This document shows, in pieces, positions 26,017 through 35,863 of a stretch of DNA of 64,000 nt (positions are counted from its first letter, which is position 1; the number at the start of each line of letters is the position of its first letter). The translations under genes were made by a program, and so were the position numbers. This stretch comes from Sphingomonas guangdongensis (GTDB lineage Bacteria > Pseudomonadota > Alphaproteobacteria > Sphingomonadales > Sphingomonadaceae): positions 186,001 to 250,000 of the forward strand of contig NZ_OBMI01000002.1 of NCBI RefSeq assembly GCF_900199185.1, given 5' to 3'. The notes under the pieces were generated by a model. That model did no database searches and was not told the origin of the DNA. It saw only the letters and a list, made by a program, of their open reading frames with translations.

Positions 26017-28110
26017 ATGGGTGTCGAGATCAACCAGGCCGAAGCGGACGTCCAGCACGCCGCCTCCGCCGCCATCTGCAACTGCCCCGCGTGCACGGGC
26101 GGGTTCAGGGACGCCGCCGACGCGGTCGACGCATCGCTTGACCCACAGGCGGGCGGAACCGCCAACAACAAGCCGATCTGGACGGCCGAGCAGGTCGCCG
26201 GGCACCTCAACCGCTCCGGCGCGGCCTGGAGCACCGGGCCGACCGACGCGGTCCAGCAGGGCGACAGTGACATCAACACGATTACCTTCGGCTTCTTCAA
26301 CAGCCAGGCCGAGCTGGTCGACAACGGCTATGTCTACCAGTCGCCGGCCGACGGCGAGTTTTACGGCCTCGCTGAATACTTCAACTTCGCGAGCTTCAAC
26401 GAGGCGCAGCGCGGTGCCGCGCGAGAGGCGATGACGGCGTGGGACGATGTTGTCCGCGTCTCCTTCGTCGAGAAGGACGTCGATGATGCCGACATCACCT
26501 TCGGCAATCTCGCGAACGCGCCGGAAACCCAGGCCTATTCGCGTCTGCCGCTCGACCGCATCTTCGCCGACGACTCGGTGAATGCCCAGTCGAAGGAGAT
26601 CGCCGGCGACGTCTGGATCTCCGCTAGCCAGCCGAGCAACTTCCGCCTGGACGAGGGCGGCTATGGCCTCCAGACGCTGACGCACGAGGTCGGCCACTCG
26701 CTCGGGCTGAGCCACCCCGGCGCGTACAATGCGACGCCCGGCGTGACCTTCTCCTACGCGGCCAACGCCGAGTACGCGCAGGACACCCGCGCCTACACGA
26801 TCATGTCCTATTTCGAGGCGAGCTCGAACGCCGGCACCCGGCACTTCGACTTCAACATCTCGACCACCGCCTATGCCGGCGTGCCGCTTATCCACGACAT
26901 CGCGGCGGCGCAGCGCATCTACGGTGCCGACATGACGACGCGGACCGGTGACACCGTCTACGGCTTCAACAGCAATGCCGGGCGTGATGCCTATGATTTC
27001 TTGAAGACCCCGGCGCCGATAATGGCGATCTGGGACGCCGGCGGGAACGATACGATCGACGCGTCGGGCTTCGCCACCAACCAGCGGATCGACCTGGCGG
27101 CCGGCGCGCTCAGCGACGTCGGCGGCGTCACCTACGATACCGCGCCGACCCTCGCGCAGGTCAACGCCAATCGCGCGCTGGAGGGCCTCGCCCCGGTCGC
27201 GCAGGCAACCTACGATTCGAACATGGCGCTGCTGAAGGCCAACCCGATCGTGGGCACGCTGACCAACAACGTCGGCATCGCATATGGCGCCGTGATAGAG
27301 AATGCGAAGGGCGGGTCGGGCAACGACAGCCTGCTCGGCAATGGCGTCGACAACGCCCTGTTCGGCAACGGCGGCAACGACCGCCTGAGCGGGGGTGAGG
27401 GTAACGACGCGCTGGACGGCGGGACCGGCAACGACCTGATGCTCGGCGGGCTCGGCGACGACGTCATCTTCGTCGACAGTTCAGGCGATATCGTTACCGA
27501 ACGAGCCGGTGAGGGGACCGACACGGTCAGCAGCAGCATCAGCTACACGCTCGGCGCCGATGTCGAGAACCTCGTCCTGACCGACGGCGCGGCGGACGGG
27601 ACCGGCAACGCGCTCGACAACCGACTTGTCGGCAACGCGCTGTCCAACCGGCTGGACGGCGCGGACGGTGCCGATGTGCTGATCGGCGGTGACGGAGTGG
27701 ACTACCTGACCGGCGGCGCCGGTGCCGACACCTTCGTCGCCGAGATCGACGCTACCAAGGTGTCGAGCAAGAATGGCCCGATTGCGCTCGACGTGATCCT
27801 GGATTTCGCGGGTGAGGACCGGGTCGACCTGAGCGGGATCGACGCCAACGCACTGCTCGCTGGCGACCAAGCCTTCACCTTCGTCGAAAACGCCAAGGGG
27901 AAGGAAGCTGGAGAGCTGTCGATCCGACACTTCGGCAACATCAACGCGGCCGAGAAGTCGCTCGGAATCGAGATCGACGGGGTGGACGGCAAAAGTGCGT
28001 TCGACGGGCATGTCACCGTGCTGCTCGGCAACGTCGACGGTGGCGATCCGGATTTCGCGCTCGTGCTGATCGACCCGCCGGCGATCACGGTCGGCGAACT
28101 GGTGCTCTAG
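26017..28110 (+). CDS. Serralysin-type M10 metalloprotease with RTX repeats
   Basis: A 697-residue secreted protease. The zinc site HEVGHSLGLSHPG (His223, Glu224, His227, His233) and the Met-turn YTIMSYF (Met263) are intact. A calcium-binding RTX region follows with GGSGNDSLLGNG, GNGGNDRLSGGEGNDALDGG and similar nonapeptides. The C-terminal domain is of the peptidase M10 type. There is no Sec signal, so export by a type I secretion system through a C-terminal signal is expected, but no such transporter is nearby. The N-terminus contains an unusual CNCPAC motif (Cys21, 23, 26). GGAGGG precedes the ATG by six bases. Confidence 0.92.
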   Translation: MGVEINQAEADVQHAASAAICNCPACTGGFRDAADAVDASLDPQAGGTANNKPIWTAEQVAGHLNRSGAAWSTGPTDAVQQGDSDINTITFGFFNSQAELVDNGYVYQSPADGEFYGLAEYFNFASFNEAQRGAAREAMTAWDDVVRVSFVEKDVDDADITFGNLANAPETQAYSRLPLDRIFADDSVNAQSKEIAGDVWISASQPSNFRLDEGGYGLQTLTHEVGHSLGLSHPGAYNATPGVTFSYAANAEYAQDTRAYTIMSYFEASSNAGTRHFDFNISTTAYAGVPLIHDIAAAQRIYGADMTTRTGDTVYGFNSNAGRDAYDFLKTPAPIMAIWDAGGNDTIDASGFATNQRIDLAAGALSDVGGVTYDTAPTLAQVNANRALEGLAPVAQATYDSNMALLKANPIVGTLTNNVGIAYGAVIENAKGGSGNDSLLGNGVDNALFGNGGNDRLSGGEGNDALDGGTGNDLMLGGLGDDVIFVDSSGDIVTERAGEGTDTVSSSISYTLGADVENLVLTDGAADGTGNALDNRLVGNALSNRLDGADGADVLIGGDGVDYLTGGAGADTFVAEIDATKVSSKNGPIALDVILDFAGEDRVDLSGIDANALLAGDQAFTFVENAKGKEAGELSIRHFGNINAAEKSLGIEIDGVDGKSAFDGHVTVLLGNVDGGDPDFALVLIDPPAITVGELVL

Positions 28111-28165
28111 ACGGCGGCGCGCGCACCGGCCGGCCCGGTGCGCGCGCCGCGCGGACGTCGTCCGC

Positions 28166-29020
28166 TTACCGGTCGAAGTCGCTGGCGTCGTGGCGCTCGC
28201 GCAGCTGCTCCGACGGTTCGCCCGTCACGCGGTTGACCATGCGCCCGCGCCGGACCCCAGCGCGCGCGCCGATTTCAGCCGCCCAGCGCTGAACATGGGC
28301 ATAGCTCGCAACCTGCAGAAATTCGGCCGCTCCGTAGAGCTCGCCCTGCGCCAGCTGCCCGTACCAGGGCCAGATCGCCATGTCGGCAACCGTATAATCG
28401 GCACCCGCGACATAGGCGCTCTCGGCCAGCCGCCGGTCGAGCACGTCGAGTTGGCGCTTGGTCTCCATCGCGTAGCGATTGATCGGATACTCGAGCTTTT
28501 CGGGCGCATAGGCGTAGAAGTGCCCGAAACCGCCGCCGACGAATGGCGCGCTTCCCATCTGCCAGAACAGCCAGGACAGACATTCCGCGCGCGCCGCCCC
28601 ATCGGTCGGCAGGAAGCGGCCGAACTTCTCGGCGAGGTAGACCAGGATCGCGCCGGATTCGAAGACGCGGACCGGCTCCGGCCCGCTGCGATCGACCAGC
28701 GCCGGAATCTTGGAGTTCGGATTGACCTCCACGAAGCCGCTGCCGAACTGATCGCCCTCGCCGATGTTGATCTGCCACGCGTCATACTCGGCGTCGCCAT
28801 GCCCCGCGGCCAGCAGCTCCTCAAGCATGATCGTCACTTTGACGCCGTTCGGGGTGCCGAGCGAGTAGAGCTGCAGCGGATGGCGCCCGACCGGCAGGGG
28901 CTTGTCGTGCGTCGCGCCGGCGATCGGTCGGTTGATGCTGGCGAAGCGGCCGCCGCTCTCCCGATCCCAGGTCCAGACCGCCGGCGGCACATAGTCTTGG
29001 TTCGTCATGGTCGTGGTCAC
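28166..29020 (-). CDS. yghU: YghU-like glutathione S-transferase / disulfide-bond oxidoreductase
   Basis: A 284-residue GST of the YghU/Ure2p-like (Nu) class: an N-terminal extension with VPPAVWTWDRESGGRFASIN, the thioredoxin fold (PLQLYSLGTPNGVKVTIMLEEL, VNPNSKIPALVD, VFESGAILVYLAEK), and a helical C-terminal domain. These enzymes bind two glutathiones and reduce disulfides or organic peroxides. The GTG at 29020 follows AAGGA; an ATG at 29008 is an alternative. It diverges from the redox gene at 29128. Confidence 0.9.
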   Translation of the reverse strand: MTTTMTNQDYVPPAVWTWDRESGGRFASINRPIAGATHDKPLPVGRHPLQLYSLGTPNGVKVTIMLEELLAAGHGDAEYDAWQINIGEGDQFGSGFVEVNPNSKIPALVDRSGPEPVRVFESGAILVYLAEKFGRFLPTDGAARAECLSWLFWQMGSAPFVGGGFGHFYAYAPEKLEYPINRYAMETKRQLDVLDRRLAESAYVAGADYTVADMAIWPWYGQLAQGELYGAAEFLQVASYAHVQRWAAEIGARAGVRRGRMVNRVTGEPSEQLRERHDASDFDR

Positions 29021-29127
29021 CCGGTCCTTCTCAGCCTGCGGGCGGTGAGGTAGGTCGCACCCATTGACGTCGCAAGTGACCGCCCGCGCCCTGCGGTCCT
29101 GCGTGTCGGACGGGGAGGACGGGCATC

Positions 29128-30756
29128 ATGGAGACGATCGGCCGCGATCTGGTGGAGATGCAGCGGGTGCCGCTTGCCGCCGCGCACGTCGCGGCCATCC
29201 AAGCGATCGGAACGGAGCGGTCCTATCCGGCGGGCACGATCCTGGTTTCGCCCGGCGATCCGGCCGATCGCTTCATCTATGTGGTGGCGGGCGAGATCGA
29301 GGTGCTGGACGTGTTCACCGGCGAGCGGCTGGTGCCCTCGACGCTCGGCCCGACCCAGTTCATGGGCGAGATCTCCTTCCTGTCCGGTGGCAACTGGGCG
29401 CTGCCGTTCCGCGCCGCGCAGGACAGCCGGGTAATCGAGGTGCCGCGCGGCGACATGCTCGCGTTGATGGGGCGCGTTCCCGAAATGTCGGACATCATCA
29501 TCACCGTGCTCGCGGCGCGACATCGCAAGCACCTGGAGTCGGGCCGGAGTTCGCTGGTGCTGATCGGCGCGGAAGGCGACCGGACGATCAGCCGGATCGC
29601 GGAGTTCGCGGGACGCAACCGGCTGCCGTGCGCGTCGCACCCGCTCGGCAGCGAGGCGGCGCGTGCCGTGGCGGTGAGCTGCGCGGCGGACCCGGAGCGC
29701 CCGGTGGTGGTGTTCGGCCGCGACATGGTGGTCACGGACCCGACACCCGAGAAGATCGCCAGGCTGATGGGGCTCAGCCGCGACCTGGTCGACGAGGAGA
29801 CCGTCGACGTGCTGATCGTCGGCGCGGGCCCGGCGGGCGTCGCGGCGGGTGTCTACGCGGGCGCGGAAGGGCTGCGCGCACTGGTCGTGGAGGATATCGC
29901 GATCGGCGGGCAGGCGGGCACGTCGAGCCGTATCGAGAACTACATGGGCTTTCCGACCGGCATTTCGGGTGCCGACCTGGTGTGGCGCGGCGAGGTCCAG
30001 GCGATGAAGTTCGGCACGCGCTTTGCCATGCCGCTGCGCGTCGATGCGCTGGAGCGAATGGCGGACGGCAGCTTCTGCGCTACCTTCAGCACCGGCACGC
30101 GGGTCCGTGCCCACGCGGTCGTGATCGCGACGGGCGTGCAGTATCGCCGCATGGCGATCGACCGGCTCGCTGACCTGGAGGGCGCCGGCATCTATTATGC
30201 CGCGATCGAGAACGAGGCGCGCTTCTGCCGCGAGGGCGAGGTGATCGTCATCGGCGGCGGCAACTCCGCCGGCCAGGCCGCGATGTACCTCAGCCGGGTG
30301 GCGCGGCGGGTGCGGGTGCTGGTGCGCGGCAACTCGCTGGCGGCGTCGATGTCGAGCTACCTGTCGAGCCGGCTGGAGGCGGATCCGGCGATCACGATCG
30401 AGTATGGCGCGCAGGCGACGGCGGTGCACGGCGAGCAGCGGCTGAAGGCCGTGACGATCCGCCGGGACGACGCGGAGGAGGTGGTCGACACCTGCGCGAT
30501 GTTCGTGATGGTGGGGGCGGTCCCGAACACGGTGTGGCTAGCCGATCTGGTGCGGCTGGACGACAAGGGTTTCGTGCTGACCGGTGCCGACGCCGGTGCG
30601 GCAGCGCCGCATGCGACCTCGTGTCCGGGCGTCTTCGCGGTGGGTGACGTCCGCGCCGGATCGGTCAAGCGTGTCGCCTCGTCTGTCGGCGAGGGCTCGG
30701 TCGTGATCTCGAGCGTCTGGTCGCACGTCCATGCGGGGGCAGGGCGGGCGCCCTGA
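29128..30756 (+). CDS. cNMP-binding domain fused to thioredoxin reductase-like flavoprotein
   Basis: A 542-residue fusion. Residues ~15-125 form a cyclic-nucleotide-binding domain (SPGDPADRFIYVVAGEIEVL). Residues ~140-205 are a small thioredoxin/glutaredoxin-like linker domain. The rest is a TrxR-type FAD/NAD(P) enzyme: VGAGPAG at 231-237, VIVIGGGNSAGQAAMYL as the second dinucleotide site and GVFAVGDVRAGSVKRVASSVGEG near the end. The CxxC expected in the NADPH domain of thioredoxin reductases is absent; the region reads YYAAIENEARFC. The substrate is therefore uncertain and may be gated by a nucleotide ligand. Confidence 0.85.
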   Translation: METIGRDLVEMQRVPLAAAHVAAIQAIGTERSYPAGTILVSPGDPADRFIYVVAGEIEVLDVFTGERLVPSTLGPTQFMGEISFLSGGNWALPFRAAQDSRVIEVPRGDMLALMGRVPEMSDIIITVLAARHRKHLESGRSSLVLIGAEGDRTISRIAEFAGRNRLPCASHPLGSEAARAVAVSCAADPERPVVVFGRDMVVTDPTPEKIARLMGLSRDLVDEETVDVLIVGAGPAGVAAGVYAGAEGLRALVVEDIAIGGQAGTSSRIENYMGFPTGISGADLVWRGEVQAMKFGTRFAMPLRVDALERMADGSFCATFSTGTRVRAHAVVIATGVQYRRMAIDRLADLEGAGIYYAAIENEARFCREGEVIVIGGGNSAGQAAMYLSRVARRVRVLVRGNSLAASMSSYLSSRLEADPAITIEYGAQATAVHGEQRLKAVTIRRDDAEEVVDTCAMFVMVGAVPNTVWLADLVRLDDKGFVLTGADAGAAAPHATSCPGVFAVGDVRAGSVKRVASSVGEGSVVISSVWSHVHAGAGRAP

Positions 30757-31336
30757 CAGATGTGCGCTGCCGGCGCGTTGGACAGGCCGCCGCCCGTCGG
30801 AGCAGACCCCCCGGTGGCATCGGGCCTGAGCCGGTACAAGCCGGGCGACACCGCGGCACGAACGCGCCGGCATCGCCCGACGAATGCATCCGCGGCCCCG
30901 TTTCGCCGGGCCGCGAATGCCCCCTGATGCTTGAAGAGTTGAAAGAGGCCACACGGCCGAGCGCGCATGCCGGTGGCTGCGGGTGAACACCGAGGCGGCG
31001 TTCGCGGTCCATGTGCTGGGTTCCGTGTTGCCGACGCTCAGGAATCGATGCCCGCCCGATGGCCGATGGCTGGGTCGGCGCAGCTGCCCGGTCCTCTGTC
31101 CATGGAACGTCAGCTCGCGGCTGCCAGCCAGCACTGAGATTTGCGCAGCTCTCCTAGCACACGTCGAACAACCACGTTAACGTCTGATCCGTCGTGGACC
31201 GGCAACAGCAGCGTCGTCCAGCACGCTGATCGAGCGGCCACTTAAGAGAGATCGAAGTGCTGTTCGAAGGGCGATTGTGGGACATCCCGCCGTCTCGTTG
31301 CAACGCCGACCCCCACTATTTCGACCGCACGGTCGA
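30757..31336. other. 580-base intergenic region, no gene seen
   Basis: No open stretch here has a start signal, a recognised motif or plausible composition. An 8-base-pair GC hairpin (CGCGGCCC 30891-30898 with GGGCCGCG 30908-30915) may end transcription of the preceding gene, but it lacks a T-run. The flanking genes converge on this region. It could hold decayed sequence. Confidence 0.5.
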
Positions 31337-34300
31337 TCACGTGACCGGCACGACATTGTCGTCACTGTTGCGGTCGATGTACTTGTTGTACGGATCGACG
31401 CCTGCGAACGCCGGCTTGCGGGTGGAGAGTACGCGGATCTGCTGCGTGCCGGACCGGACCGGCCGGCGCTCCATCCACACCACATCCTTCGCCGCGAATG
31501 CGCCGAGACCCGGGCGGGCATCGAACAGGCCAACCTCGATCTCGTCGGACAGCGGCACGCGGCGTTCCTTGCCGGTCCCGTCGGCATAGGCCTTGTCGGC
31601 GGTGACCGTCACCGCCGTTTCCCAGCGTCCGTCCGGGAGCCGGCGGCTGGTCGCCGCGGTCGATTTCAGGTCGTAGAGCGTGATCCGTGACAGCAGGTCG
31701 AGAATCAGCTCGCGCTCTGCCGGCGTTCGGGTGAGCGAGAGATAGCCGTTCACCAGGTCGGTGGAGCGCGCATAGGGGGCCCCCTTGAACCGGTAGCGGG
31801 CGAGCAGCCGCGCGAGCATCGCGTTCACGCGCTCTTCGCCCAGCCGGTCCTGGAGCAGGTACAGCACGACCGAGCTCTTTCGGTAATGGATGTACTGCTG
31901 GTTCTCGACCCGGTCGAGCGGCAGCTCCTCGATCCGCTCGCTCCCGCGCGAGCGCAGGTAGTTGTCGAGCTCGTACTTGAGGAAGCGGCGGATCTTGTCC
32001 TCGCCGTAGCGGTGCTTCATCACCATTAGCGCACCGTACTGGGCCATGGATTCGACCAGCATGGTCCCGCCCTGCATGTCCGCGCTGATCAGCTGGTGCG
32101 CCCAGTACTGGTGCGCAAGCTCGTGTGCGGTGACGTAGCTGACATAGTCGATCGCGTCTGGATCGCTGGTGTCGGCGATGAAGCCGATCGCCTCCGAATA
32201 GGGGATCGTGCCGGCGAACGCCTGCGCGAAGCTGGCGTAGCCCGGAAACTCGATGATCCGCGCATAGTCGAACTGGTAGGGACCGAACGCCTGGGTAAAG
32301 TAGGCGAGCGACGTCTTCATCGCGCCCAGCATCCGATCGACGTTGTAGCCGTGCTTCGGATCGTAGAACACCGACAGGCGCACGCCGGGCGCGTCGACGC
32401 TCTTCTCCGCATAGGCCGCCGACTGGACCGAGAAGAAGGCGAGGATCGGCGCGCTCGACCTGAAGTGCGCCGTGCGGCGGCCGTTGGCCGTTCGGTCCGA
32501 CAGCTTGCGGCCGGGCGCGATCGGAGTCTGGGCGGCATCGGTTGTCACCGTGATGTCGGACATGACCCAGGGGGCGTTGCCGACGTAGTTGCGCCGCTGC
32601 GCCGACGTGTCCTCCAGCTTGGCCATCCGCAGCTCGGCCGGCAGGCCGTACTTGCGGCGCTTGATTCGGTCGGTCAGCAGCGCCGATCGGTCCATCCCGA
32701 TCTGCGGGGCAATGTTGGCGTTGTTGAGGAAGCTGCCGTTGGCGACGACGGAGGTGTCGTCCCCGTTTGCGCGCAGGCCCTGCTGGTGGCGCGTGGTGGC
32801 AAAGGTCAGTGTGCCGACCGCGCCGGGGGCGAGCGGCCGTTCGAAGCGGTAGATGCGGTACTTCATGTCCGCATCGTCCATCGCGACGCGCGCGCCCGGG
32901 ACCGTGATCGCGTCGATGCGGGTGAGCGGGTCGGTCAGGCGGACGTGGAGGTCGGAGAGCGGCGCGCCGGTGTCGTTGACGAAGCGGTAGGCGCCCCGAG
33001 TCTCCGCACGGCGCTCTGCCGGGAACAGCGCGACGTTCATCCGGATGTCGGTGATCGAGGGCTGGAGCACGCGCTCGTACTTCAGATACTTTCGCTCGAA
33101 CCGGGCGAGCTGCGCTTCACGGTCTTCGCTGGTGCGATAGTCATTCAGCACGTTCATGTTCCAGAACAGCCAGCCACCGGTCGCGCCTGCGACGACGAGG
33201 GCAGCCGCGAGGATCGCACCCGGCATGCCCGCCAGCCGGCGCGGCAGTCGGCGCAGCCGCGGCACCAGCCGCGTCTCCGTACCGCGCCGCCAGAGCAGGT
33301 GCGCAAGCACCGCGAGCGCGACCGCGATCGCACCCCAGTAGAGCCGCAGCCACCAGCCGAGCGCCTCGCCGATCTGCGCACCGTTCATGTCGGAGAAGCG
33401 CTGCGATCCAGTCGCGCCATAATTATACAGCGGGTGTTCGAACCCCATGTTGGTGAGCGTGATGGTGGCGACCAGGTAGATCACCATGATCCCCCAGCCG
33501 ACGTACTTGTTGGGGCTGAGCGCCTGAACGAACACCGCCAGGATGGCGAGGATCGCCATGTCGACGCCGGACGGCAGCAGGTACCAGGCGAGGTACTGGC
33601 CGAGCTCCACCGCACCATGGCCGCGCGCGAGCTGAATGATGATCGCGGTGAGCACCGCAACCGACAGGGTCGCGAACAGGACGCCGGTGACCGCCAGCGC
33701 CTTGGGCAGCATGTACGCCCAGTTCGGCAGCGCGGTCGCATCGACGATCTCGTGCATGCGCCGTTCGCGGTCGCGCCAGACGAGCTCGCCCGAATAGTAG
33801 ATCGCGATGATGATCGGGATCAGCCCGAACGTGCCCTGGAGCGTCTGGATCAGCGCAAAGGTGAGCGGGCGCGCGGGCGTGCCATAGATCTCGTTCGCGA
33901 ACAGCAGCCCGCCGACCGTGTTGAACAGGCCGACCACCAGCAGGACGATGAACGCCGGGCTCTTGAACACCAGCCGCATCTCGAACCGGCAGCGCGCGGA
34001 GAAACGCGCCCAGGCGGCGGCACCCTGGCGCGGATCGGGCAGGCGATCGACAACGAGCGGCGGCGTCGCGGCGAGCTTAGCCTCCGCCTTCGCCTGCTTG
34101 CGCAAACGTCGCTTTGAGGCGCCGCGCTCTGAGAAGGTGAAGCGAGCGTAAGCGAGTAAGAGGGCAAGAAGGCTGACGCCCACCCAGATCGCGCGATTGG
34201 CGAGCAGCGCGCCGGTGATCGCGGGCACGGTCGTGTTCGACTCGCTCGCGGTCCAGTAGCGGGTGACGTTGGTGACGGAAGCGATCCCGAACGGTTCGAG

Positions 34301-34921
34301 ATAGCCGGCCAACTCGCGCAACTCCGGCTTAGACCGCATAATCGTGTTGAGCACGATGTACGCGACCAGGAAGACGACGACGCCGAGATAGCTATACATC
34401 ATCGACCGCGTCATCGTCGCGACCGCGAAGAAGATGCACGCCGTCAGGAACAGATTGGGCAGCGACAGGACAGTGTAGGCGTAGGCGAGGGCGCCCCAGT
34501 TGGTCGGCCCGAGTGTCTCCGCGTCGATCCACGGCATCGCCGACCCGACCAGGATCGCGAGCGGCACCGCGAGAAACGCGATCGCGGAGGCGAGAAACGC
34601 GCCCAGGAACCGCGCGAGGAGATAGTCGAACTTGGTCACCCGGGTAGAGCGGACCATCGGCCCGAACCCGCTCTCATCGTCCCGGACGATCACGTTTGCG
34701 ACGAAAGCCGTCGTGACAAACATGAAGAAGATCGACAGGATCAGGTGCGTCTGGATGATTGCGACGGGCGAGTTCTTGTGGATGTTGCCGCCGCTGCCGA
34801 TCTGGATCTGCTCCACCGTCACTGACCCGAAGGTCAGCAGGAAGAACAGGATCGCGACGACCCAGAACACCGGGTTGCGCAGCTGGTAGCGAAGCTCGAA
34901 GCCCGCGATCTTGCCGAACAT
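31337..34921 (-). CDS. ABC transporter permease fused to M1-family aminopeptidase
   Basis: A 1194-residue inner-membrane protein. The N-terminal half is an ABC-2-type permease pair with about a dozen hydrophobic segments. The C-terminal half is an M1 metallopeptidase with HELAHQYWAH near residue 930 and the third ligand in TMLVESMAQY. The gluzincin site (HExxH plus Glu 18 residues on) is intact. Such fusions are known in sphingomonads and xanthomonads; the substrate is unknown, possibly peptides handled at the periplasmic face. The ATG at 34921 gives a proper permease start, 11 bases after the ATPase gene that shares its operon. Confidence 0.9.
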   Translation of the reverse strand: MFGKIAGFELRYQLRNPVFWVVAILFFLLTFGSVTVEQIQIGSGGNIHKNSPVAIIQTHLILSIFFMFVTTAFVANVIVRDDESGFGPMVRSTRVTKFDYLLARFLGAFLASAIAFLAVPLAILVGSAMPWIDAETLGPTNWGALAYAYTVLSLPNLFLTACIFFAVATMTRSMMYSYLGVVVFLVAYIVLNTIMRSKPELRELAGYLEPFGIASVTNVTRYWTASESNTTVPAITGALLANRAIWVGVSLLALLLAYARFTFSERGASKRRLRKQAKAEAKLAATPPLVVDRLPDPRQGAAAWARFSARCRFEMRLVFKSPAFIVLLVVGLFNTVGGLLFANEIYGTPARPLTFALIQTLQGTFGLIPIIIAIYYSGELVWRDRERRMHEIVDATALPNWAYMLPKALAVTGVLFATLSVAVLTAIIIQLARGHGAVELGQYLAWYLLPSGVDMAILAILAVFVQALSPNKYVGWGIMVIYLVATITLTNMGFEHPLYNYGATGSQRFSDMNGAQIGEALGWWLRLYWGAIAVALAVLAHLLWRRGTETRLVPRLRRLPRRLAGMPGAILAAALVVAGATGGWLFWNMNVLNDYRTSEDREAQLARFERKYLKYERVLQPSITDIRMNVALFPAERRAETRGAYRFVNDTGAPLSDLHVRLTDPLTRIDAITVPGARVAMDDADMKYRIYRFERPLAPGAVGTLTFATTRHQQGLRANGDDTSVVANGSFLNNANIAPQIGMDRSALLTDRIKRRKYGLPAELRMAKLEDTSAQRRNYVGNAPWVMSDITVTTDAAQTPIAPGRKLSDRTANGRRTAHFRSSAPILAFFSVQSAAYAEKSVDAPGVRLSVFYDPKHGYNVDRMLGAMKTSLAYFTQAFGPYQFDYARIIEFPGYASFAQAFAGTIPYSEAIGFIADTSDPDAIDYVSYVTAHELAHQYWAHQLISADMQGGTMLVESMAQYGALMVMKHRYGEDKIRRFLKYELDNYLRSRGSERIEELPLDRVENQQYIHYRKSSVVLYLLQDRLGEERVNAMLARLLARYRFKGAPYARSTDLVNGYLSLTRTPAERELILDLLSRITLYDLKSTAATSRRLPDGRWETAVTVTADKAYADGTGKERRVPLSDEIEVGLFDARPGLGAFAAKDVVWMERRPVRSGTQQIRVLSTRKPAFAGVDPYNKYIDRNSDDNVVPVT

Positions 34922-34932
34922 GGGCGTCCCCC

Positions 34933-35826
34933 TCAGGCGGCGTGAGCGGCGGGGGCGCGGCGCGAGTGGGCGAGGGTGGAGAAGTAGACATCCTCCAGCC
35001 CGCCCTCGACGGCGGCGAAGCGGTCGCCGGGATCGCCGTCCGACAGGATGTGGACGATGGTCCGGCCGGCGAACAGCCGGGTCGAGATCACCTCGTAGCG
35101 GGCGCGGTACGCGTCCAGCGCGTCGCGGTCGATCGTCCGCGCCCACACCGTTCCGCGCGCCCGCGCGATCAGGTCGAGCGGCGCGCCCTCCAGCTGGATG
35201 CGCCCGCCCGCCAGCACCGCCATGCGCGGGCAGAGGTCGGCGACATCCTCGACGATGTGGGTCGACAGGATGATGACGACGTTCTCGCCGATCTCCGCCA
35301 GCAGGTTGAGGAAGCGGTTGCGCTCCTCCGGGTCGAGCCCGGCGGTCGGTTCGTCGACGATGATGAGGTCGGGGTTGCCGATCAGCGCCTGAGCGATCCC
35401 GAAGCGCTGACGCATGCCGCCGGAAAAGCCGGCGATCGCCTTTCTGCGGACGGTCCACAGGTTGACCTGATTGAGCAGCGTCTCAACCGTCTCCTTGCGC
35501 TCGCGCGCCGAGGCGACGCCCTTCAGCACGGCCATGTGATCGAGCATGTCGTAGGCGGACACACGCGGGTAGACGCCGAAATCCTGGGGCAGGTAGCCGA
35601 GCCGCGCGCGGAGCGCCTCCGGCTGGGCGATCACGTCGACGTCGCCGAACCGGATGCTGCCCGACGTCGGGGTTTGCAGCGTGGCGACGGTCCGCATCAG
35701 CGTAGACTTGCCCGCGCCGTTCGGGCCGAGCAGGCCGAACATGCCCTTCGGCACGCTGAGGCTCACACTGTCGAGCGCGCGGGTGCCATTGCCGTAGACA
35801 TGCGTGACCGAGGTCAGTTCCAGCAC
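34933..35826 (-). CDS. ABC transporter ATP-binding protein partnering the permease/M1 fusion
   Basis: A 297-residue ABC ATPase: Walker A GPNGAGKS, Q-loop GYLPQD, signature FSGGMRQR, Walker B LIIVDEPTAGLD, switch histidine in LSTHIVED, and a C-terminal extension typical of ABC-2 exporters. The GTG at 35826 follows GGGGGAG with an eight-base spacer and is preferred over an ATG at 35895. The latter would place a palindromic operator candidate inside the coding sequence. It is the first gene of a two-gene operon. Confidence 0.88.
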   Translation of the reverse strand: MLELTSVTHVYGNGTRALDSVSLSVPKGMFGLLGPNGAGKSTLMRTVATLQTPTSGSIRFGDVDVIAQPEALRARLGYLPQDFGVYPRVSAYDMLDHMAVLKGVASARERKETVETLLNQVNLWTVRRKAIAGFSGGMRQRFGIAQALIGNPDLIIVDEPTAGLDPEERNRFLNLLAEIGENVVIILSTHIVEDVADLCPRMAVLAGGRIQLEGAPLDLIARARGTVWARTIDRDALDAYRARYEVISTRLFAGRTIVHILSDGDPGDRFAAVEGGLEDVYFSTLAHSRRAPAAHAA

Positions 35827-35845
35827 CGGTGATTCTCCCCCATGA

Positions 35846-35863
35846 GTATCACCAGTGTAATAC
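35846..35863 (-). promoter_or_regulatory. Imperfect palindrome upstream of ABC/M1 operon
   Basis: GTAT-n-AC-nnnn-GT-n-ATAC lies 20 bases before the GTG start of the ATPase gene and overlaps the expected promoter. Similar transport operons are often controlled by YtrA-type GntR repressors, for which this could be an operator. No such gene is in the window. Confidence 0.4.

Noticed and set aside
30757..31336. Short open frames in the largest gene-free region
   Set aside because: None has a start signal, recognisable composition or motif; treated as intergenic.
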